DNA of 6,763 nt, taken from contig QNDO01000082.1 in assembly GCA_003644895.1 (NCBI GenBank), positions 1 to 6,763 of the forward strand. Direction: 5' to 3'. This document shows, piece after piece, positions 4,070 through 6,763 of this stretch; positions within the stretch are counted from its first letter, which is position 1, and each line of letters begins with the position of its first letter. A program made the translations under genes and the position numbers. A model generated the notes under the pieces. It did not search any database and was not told the DNA's origin. It saw only the letters and a program-made list of their open reading frames with translations. The stretch comes from Candidatus Hydrothermota bacterium. GTDB taxonomy: Bacteria > Hydrothermota > Hydrothermia > UBA1063.

Positions 4070-5320
4070 ATGAAAACAATTCAAGAAGAGAAAAGAATGT
4101 CAATAGTAATTGTAGGCCATGTTGATCATGGAAAATCGACTTTAATTGGAAGATTACTCTATGACACAAATTCTTTGCCAAGGGATAAATTTGAGGAAGT
4201 AAAAGAGACATGCGAAGCTTTGGGTAGAGAAATGGAATTTGGATTTATTTTAGATCATTTACAAGAAGAGAGAGAGCAAGGGATAACGATAGATACTGCC
4301 CAGATTTTTTTTAATACAGAAAAAAGAAATTATGTGATAATTGATGCTCCTGGCCATAGAGAATTTATAAAAAATATGATTACAGGGGCTTCTCAAACAG
4401 ATGCAGCAATACTTATTGTTGATGCAAATGAGGGAGTAAAGGAGCAGACAAAAAGGCATGCTTATATTCTTAAAATGCTTGGATTGAAACAGTTAATTAT
4501 AGTAATTAATAAGATGGATTTAGTCAACTATAGAAAGGATAGATTTATTGAAGTTAAAGAGGATTTACTAAATTTCTTACTTAGATTAAATCTAGGACCC
4601 TCATTTACAATACCAATTGTTGCAAAAAATGGGGATAATATAGCAAAGAAATCAGAAAACATGCCTTGGTATAAAGGAAAGACGGTTCTTGAATGTTTAG
4701 ATACTTTTCAATCAATGAGAAAAAATTCTGATAAAAGTTTAAGATTTTCAATACAAGATGTTTATAAAATTAACAATAAAAGGATACTTGTGGGAAGAGT
4801 CGAAGCAGGAGTGATAAAAAAAGGTGATGAAATTCTTATTCTACCAAAAAAGAAAAAAACAAAAGTAAAGTCAATCGAAAAATTCTTAGAAAATCCAATT
4901 CAAGGAGAAGCAGGAGAAAGTATTGGCATAACAATACAAGATTCTTTATTCATAGAACGAGGAAATGTTATCTGTAAAGAAGTTGGGGATAAACCGAAAG
5001 TAACAGACAAAATAAAAGCAAATGTTTTTTGGATTTCTGATAGAGAATTTAACATTAACGAGAGAATAACTTTAAAATTAGCCACTCAAGAGGTATCTGC
5101 AAAAGTTGAAAAAATAGAAAAGAGGATTGATTCTTCAACTTTAAAAGAAATTGAAACCAATGCTAAAAATTTAAAGAATAATGAAGTTGGAGTTATGGTA
5201 GTAAAAACCTTGAAGCCAGTGGTTGTGGATAATTTCAATTATATCCCAGAATTGGGAAGATTTGTTTTTGAAAAAGATAATGGGATAGTAGCAGGAGGTA
5301 TAATAACAGAAGAAAAATGA
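4070..5320 (+). CDS. cysN: Sulfate adenylyltransferase GTPase subunit (CysN)
   Basis: This is a 416-residue translation-factor-type GTPase. G1 is GHVDHGKST (16-24), the switch I threonine lies in GITIDTA (71-77), G3 is DAPGH (92-96) and G4 is NKMD (147-150). EREQGITID and the long insert before it (GREMEFGFILD, 52-62) distinguish CysN from EF-Tu/EF-1A. Two beta-barrel domains follow from about residue 230. CysN couples GTP hydrolysis to sulfate adenylation by CysD. The length is somewhat below E. coli CysN (475), and there is no fused APS-kinase (CysC) domain. No separate kinase gene is present in the window, so how APS is used is open. The stop overlaps the next gene's start (ATGA). All GTP-binding motifs are intact, so the gene looks functional. 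Confidence 0.93.
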   Translation: MKTIQEEKRMSIVIVGHVDHGKSTLIGRLLYDTNSLPRDKFEEVKETCEALGREMEFGFILDHLQEEREQGITIDTAQIFFNTEKRNYVIIDAPGHREFIKNMITGASQTDAAILIVDANEGVKEQTKRHAYILKMLGLKQLIIVINKMDLVNYRKDRFIEVKEDLLNFLLRLNLGPSFTIPIVAKNGDNIAKKSENMPWYKGKTVLECLDTFQSMRKNSDKSLRFSIQDVYKINNKRILVGRVEAGVIKKGDEILILPKKKKTKVKSIEKFLENPIQGEAGESIGITIQDSLFIERGNVICKEVGDKPKVTDKIKANVFWISDREFNINERITLKLATQEVSAKVEKIEKRIDSSTLKEIETNAKNLKNNEVGVMVVKTLKPVVVDNFNYIPELGRFVFEKDNGIVAGGIITEEK

Positions 5321-6039
5321 TTATTATCTTAGCAATTGATGCTTTAGAATATGAGTTAGTTGAGAAATTTAACTGCCAGAATCTAAAACAGAAATTTTAT
5401 GGAAAAACAGATATTTCAGAATTCTCTCAGCCAAGAACAATAGTTTTATGGAGTTCTTTTATGACTGGAAAAAATAAAGAGAAAGAAATTCTTTTGAAAG
5501 GAAAAAAAGAAATGTGGAATACTAAATTTGATATTAAAGACACTTTCTTTTCAGAATTTAAAAATCCTGCTATTTTTGATCTTCCAGGATTTAATTATAA
5601 TAAAGAGGTGCATGATAAATCAAGAACATTGTTGAAAAAATTCTTTGAAGTGAAAACTGAGAAGGAAAAAGAAAAAATTAGGAAAGAGTATAACAAAGAC
5701 GCTTTTGATCATCATAAGAAGATAAAGGAAAGATTTTTGAAAGCTATAGATAAGAATCATGATCTCATCTTAGGATATTTCAGTGTTGTAGATGTTATAG
5801 GTCATTTAAATTTTGGAAATAACATGCTAATGAGAATGCTCTATAAAGAAATGGACGATATTGCAAAAAAATGTGCAGAAAAAAATTGTCCTTTACTAAT
5901 ATTATCTGATCATGGAATGAAAGCTATTGGTAAGTTTGGAGATCACTCTGATTATGGTTTTTGGTCTTTAAATTTAAACAAAAACTTGAAAACTCCAAAG
6001 ATAACTGATTTTTATAGAATAATTAAAAGTTTAAGATGA
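5317..6039 (+). CDS. Compact alkaline-phosphatase-superfamily phosphodiesterase/phosphohydrolase
   Basis: This is a 240-residue protein without signal peptide or membrane segment, so probably cytoplasmic. It keeps the full two-metal site of the type I phosphodiesterase/nucleotide pyrophosphatase group. D8 is in LAIDALE. T41 is the probable nucleophile, in PRT-x-x-x-W-S-S-x-x-T-G. D159 and H163 are in VVDVIGH, D198-H199 in LSDHGM, and H210 in GDHSDYG. It is much shorter than usual members (about 400-550), having lost most of the middle and C-terminal insertions. The ATG overlaps the cysN stop by four bases, so translation is coupled. It may hydrolyse a product of sulfate activation, such as a nucleotide or pyrophosphate bond, or a glycan-related phosphate or sulfate ester. 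The substrate cannot be told from sequence. No terminator is evident behind it. Confidence 0.82.
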   Translation: MIIILAIDALEYELVEKFNCQNLKQKFYGKTDISEFSQPRTIVLWSSFMTGKNKEKEILLKGKKEMWNTKFDIKDTFFSEFKNPAIFDLPGFNYNKEVHDKSRTLLKKFFEVKTEKEKEKIRKEYNKDAFDHHKKIKERFLKAIDKNHDLILGYFSVVDVIGHLNFGNNMLMRMLYKEMDDIAKKCAEKNCPLLILSDHGMKAIGKFGDHSDYGFWSLNLNKNLKTPKITDFYRIIKSLR

Positions 6040-6204
6040 TACCAAAAGTGAGTTTTATAAGGGATGAAAGTTAATGCAGTGTTCAAAAGAAGTTGAGGTA
6101 GAGGATAAAGCAGAAGAGGCAACTTGGATAGATAGATAAGTCTCCTCCCTTGAAACCACCAATGCTTATCAAGATTGTTGGGTTGAAACTATAGAAAAAG
6201 TTTG
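6040..6204. other. Gap between the convergent sulfate operon and toxin-antitoxin module
   Basis: I see no convincing gene. A 21-codon frame (6074-6139) encodes VEVEDKAEEATWIDR, which resembles the RLAEDKVEEATLEL stretch in front of the first RHH gene, so both may be remnants of one family. A CTTTTT run on the minus strand (6195-6200) could end the toxin transcript. Confidence 0.35.
6195..6200 (-). terminator. Short T run after the toxin gene
   Basis: The minus strand reads CTTTTT five to ten bases past the toxin stop codon, without a hairpin, as is common for archaeal termination. The run is short. Confidence 0.25.
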
Positions 6205-6468
6205 CTATTTGTACATATTATCATGGTGATCATATTCTTCAACAGTAATAGTTTTATTATCCTCATCAACCGAATAAACGATTACAAAAGAGCTGTCTAT
6301 ATGGACTCTGCGTTTGCTCTGCAAGGGTTTCTTCAAGGGTTTATAACGATAAGGATTTTTACATACCTCAGCAAGTTTCTTATAGATGATCTGCATTTGT
6401 TTTGGATTTTTTCTAGAGAGTTTCCTAAATATTTTGTCTATATGCGCTTTAATGACTACATGATACAT
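6205..6468 (-). CDS. RelE/ParE-superfamily toxin (mRNA interferase-like)
   Basis: This is an 87-residue basic protein with the RelE fold pattern. Two N-terminal helices rich in Lys/Arg (IDKIFRKLSRKNPKQMQIIYKKL, about 10-32) are followed by YRYKPLKKPLQSKRRVHI (about 40-57), FVIVYSVDE (61-69) and a final strand ending in EEYDHHDNMYK. The R-x-H-I...F-V-I-V-Y core and the C-terminal DHHDxxY are characteristic of archaeal RelE-like toxins, which usually cut mRNA at the ribosome. The ATG at 6468 follows the antitoxin stop by one base (TAGAATG), so translation is coupled. No frame damage is seen. The exact target is unknown. Confidence 0.87.
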   Translation of the reverse strand: MYHVVIKAHIDKIFRKLSRKNPKQMQIIYKKLAEVCKNPYRYKPLKKPLQSKRRVHIDSSFVIVYSVDEDNKTITVEEYDHHDNMYK

Positions 6469-6469
6469 T

Positions 6470-6715
6470 CTACTCTTTTATACCGTACCTCTTCTTAAAG
6501 TCATTTAAACTGCCGATATTAATTGTTTCCTCCCTATCTATTTCCTTCATTCGCTCTATAAATTCAGGTCTTAATTCAGGTTCTAAAAAAGTACTGGAAT
6601 AATCAGTAATAATCATATTAATGGCCTGAGATTTATTTTTAAGACCATATTTCCCTTTAACAATTTCCAGAATTCTATTTTCTCTTTCACCTATCTCCAA
6701 TAATGCGTGTACCAT
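6470..6715 (-). CDS. DUF2683-family antitoxin
   Basis: This is an 81-residue protein from the ATG at 6715. It starts MVHALLEIGERENRILEIVK, then YGLKNKSQAINMIITDY (an RHH-like DNA-binding module), followed by LEPELRPEFIERM and GSLNDFKKRYGIKE, which fit the archaeal DUF2683 family paired with RelE toxins. The N-terminal part should bind the operon's own promoter and the C-terminal part wrap the toxin. A TTG at 6730 would add five residues, but GGGAGTG (6728-6722) sits six bases before the ATG, and MV-x-A-L is the normal family start, so the ATG is preferred. It precedes and is coupled to the toxin gene. Confidence 0.85.
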   Translation of the reverse strand: MVHALLEIGERENRILEIVKGKYGLKNKSQAINMIITDYSSTFLEPELRPEFIERMKEIDREETINIGSLNDFKKRYGIKE

Positions 6716-6721
6716 CTTTAT

Positions 6722-6728
6722 CACTCCC
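6722..6728 (-). promoter_or_regulatory. Ribosome-binding site fixing the antitoxin start
   Basis: GGGAGTG on the minus strand lies six bases before the ATG at 6715. It falls inside the extension that a TTG start at 6730 would translate, which argues against that start. Confidence 0.6.
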
Positions 6729-6739
6729 AATTAGTAATG

Positions 6740-6754
6740 CTTATTATTAATAAG
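6740..6754. promoter_or_regulatory. Inverted repeat over the toxin-antitoxin promoter
   Basis: CTTATTA (6740-6746) and TAATAAG (6748-6754) form a perfect 7-bp dyad around one base, 25-39 bp before the antitoxin ATG. The AT-rich core could itself be the TATA box. Such a dyad is where an antitoxin dimer would bind to autoregulate. Confidence 0.45.
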
Positions 6755-6763
6755 GAATTATTA

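Noticed and set aside
4259..4459. Minus-strand 66-codon frame inside cysN
   Set aside because: Shadow of conserved GTPase motifs on the other strand.
4900..5085. Minus-strand 61-codon frame inside cysN
   Set aside because: Shadow frame with no ribosome site or recognised features.
6148..6200. Possible CRISPR repeat or transposase scrap (GTTGAAACTATAG; PPMLIKIVGLKL)
   Set aside because: There is only a single copy with no spacer array, and the peptide match to transposase N-termini is too short to support.
6202..6498. Plus-strand 98-codon frame over the toxin gene
   Set aside because: It is antisense to a clear RelE-family toxin and includes the toxin-antitoxin joint; hydrophobic content is a by-product of the Lys-rich opposite strand.

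Overview
The window looks archaeal. Promoters are TATA-box-like (for example TATATAAAA at 2274-2282 and TTTTTATA upstream of cysD), at least one gene appears leaderless, and others carry GGAGG-type ribosome sites. The protein families also fit an archaeon: an NfeD-type membrane protease, an archaeal-type polysaccharide flippase, and a DUF2683/RelE toxin-antitoxin pair. The DNA is AT-rich, more so in the sulfate block than in the flippase gene. I cannot name a genus.

Layout. Positions 1-147 (minus strand) hold the first 49 codons of an NfeD/ClpP-class secreted or membrane protease. Its leader contains a striking 58-nt cloverleaf-like inverted-repeat structure at 162-219. Positions 300-638 hold no clear gene, only a doubtful 42-codon minus-strand reading frame and several hairpins. 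A 494-residue polysaccharide flippase occupies 639-2123. It is followed by a 27-residue remnant of a nucleotide-sugar epimerase, so the region has lost DNA from a surface-glycan locus. Two tandem small ribbon-helix-helix (RHH) regulators follow at 2387-2840. A 177-bp regulatory gap then carries repeated ATACTC/GAGTAT dyads, one of them over the promoter and start of the next gene.

Positions 3018-6039 form a tight four-gene operon: ATP sulfurylase small subunit (cysD), a DUF2061 membrane protein, ATP sulfurylase GTPase subunit (cysN), and a compact alkaline-phosphatase-superfamily phosphohydrolase. Spacings are 28 nt, 1 nt and a 4-nt ATGA overlap. Together CysD and CysN should make adenosine 5'-phosphosulfate (APS). 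No APS kinase, sulfotransferase or reductase gene lies in the window. Given the flippase and epimerase remnant next door, sulfation of surface glycans is a reasonable but unproven role. The CysD protein is odd: it carries a Cys-Cys pair and a CxxC motif at the positions that bind the [4Fe-4S] cluster in APS reductases.

The right end (6205-6715, minus strand) is a complete type II toxin-antitoxin module, with a perfect inverted repeat over its probable promoter.

The best candidates for something undescribed are the RHH-pair and operator system controlling a sulfate-activation operon, the Cys-rich CysD, and the junction-free four-arm structure upstream of the protease gene.
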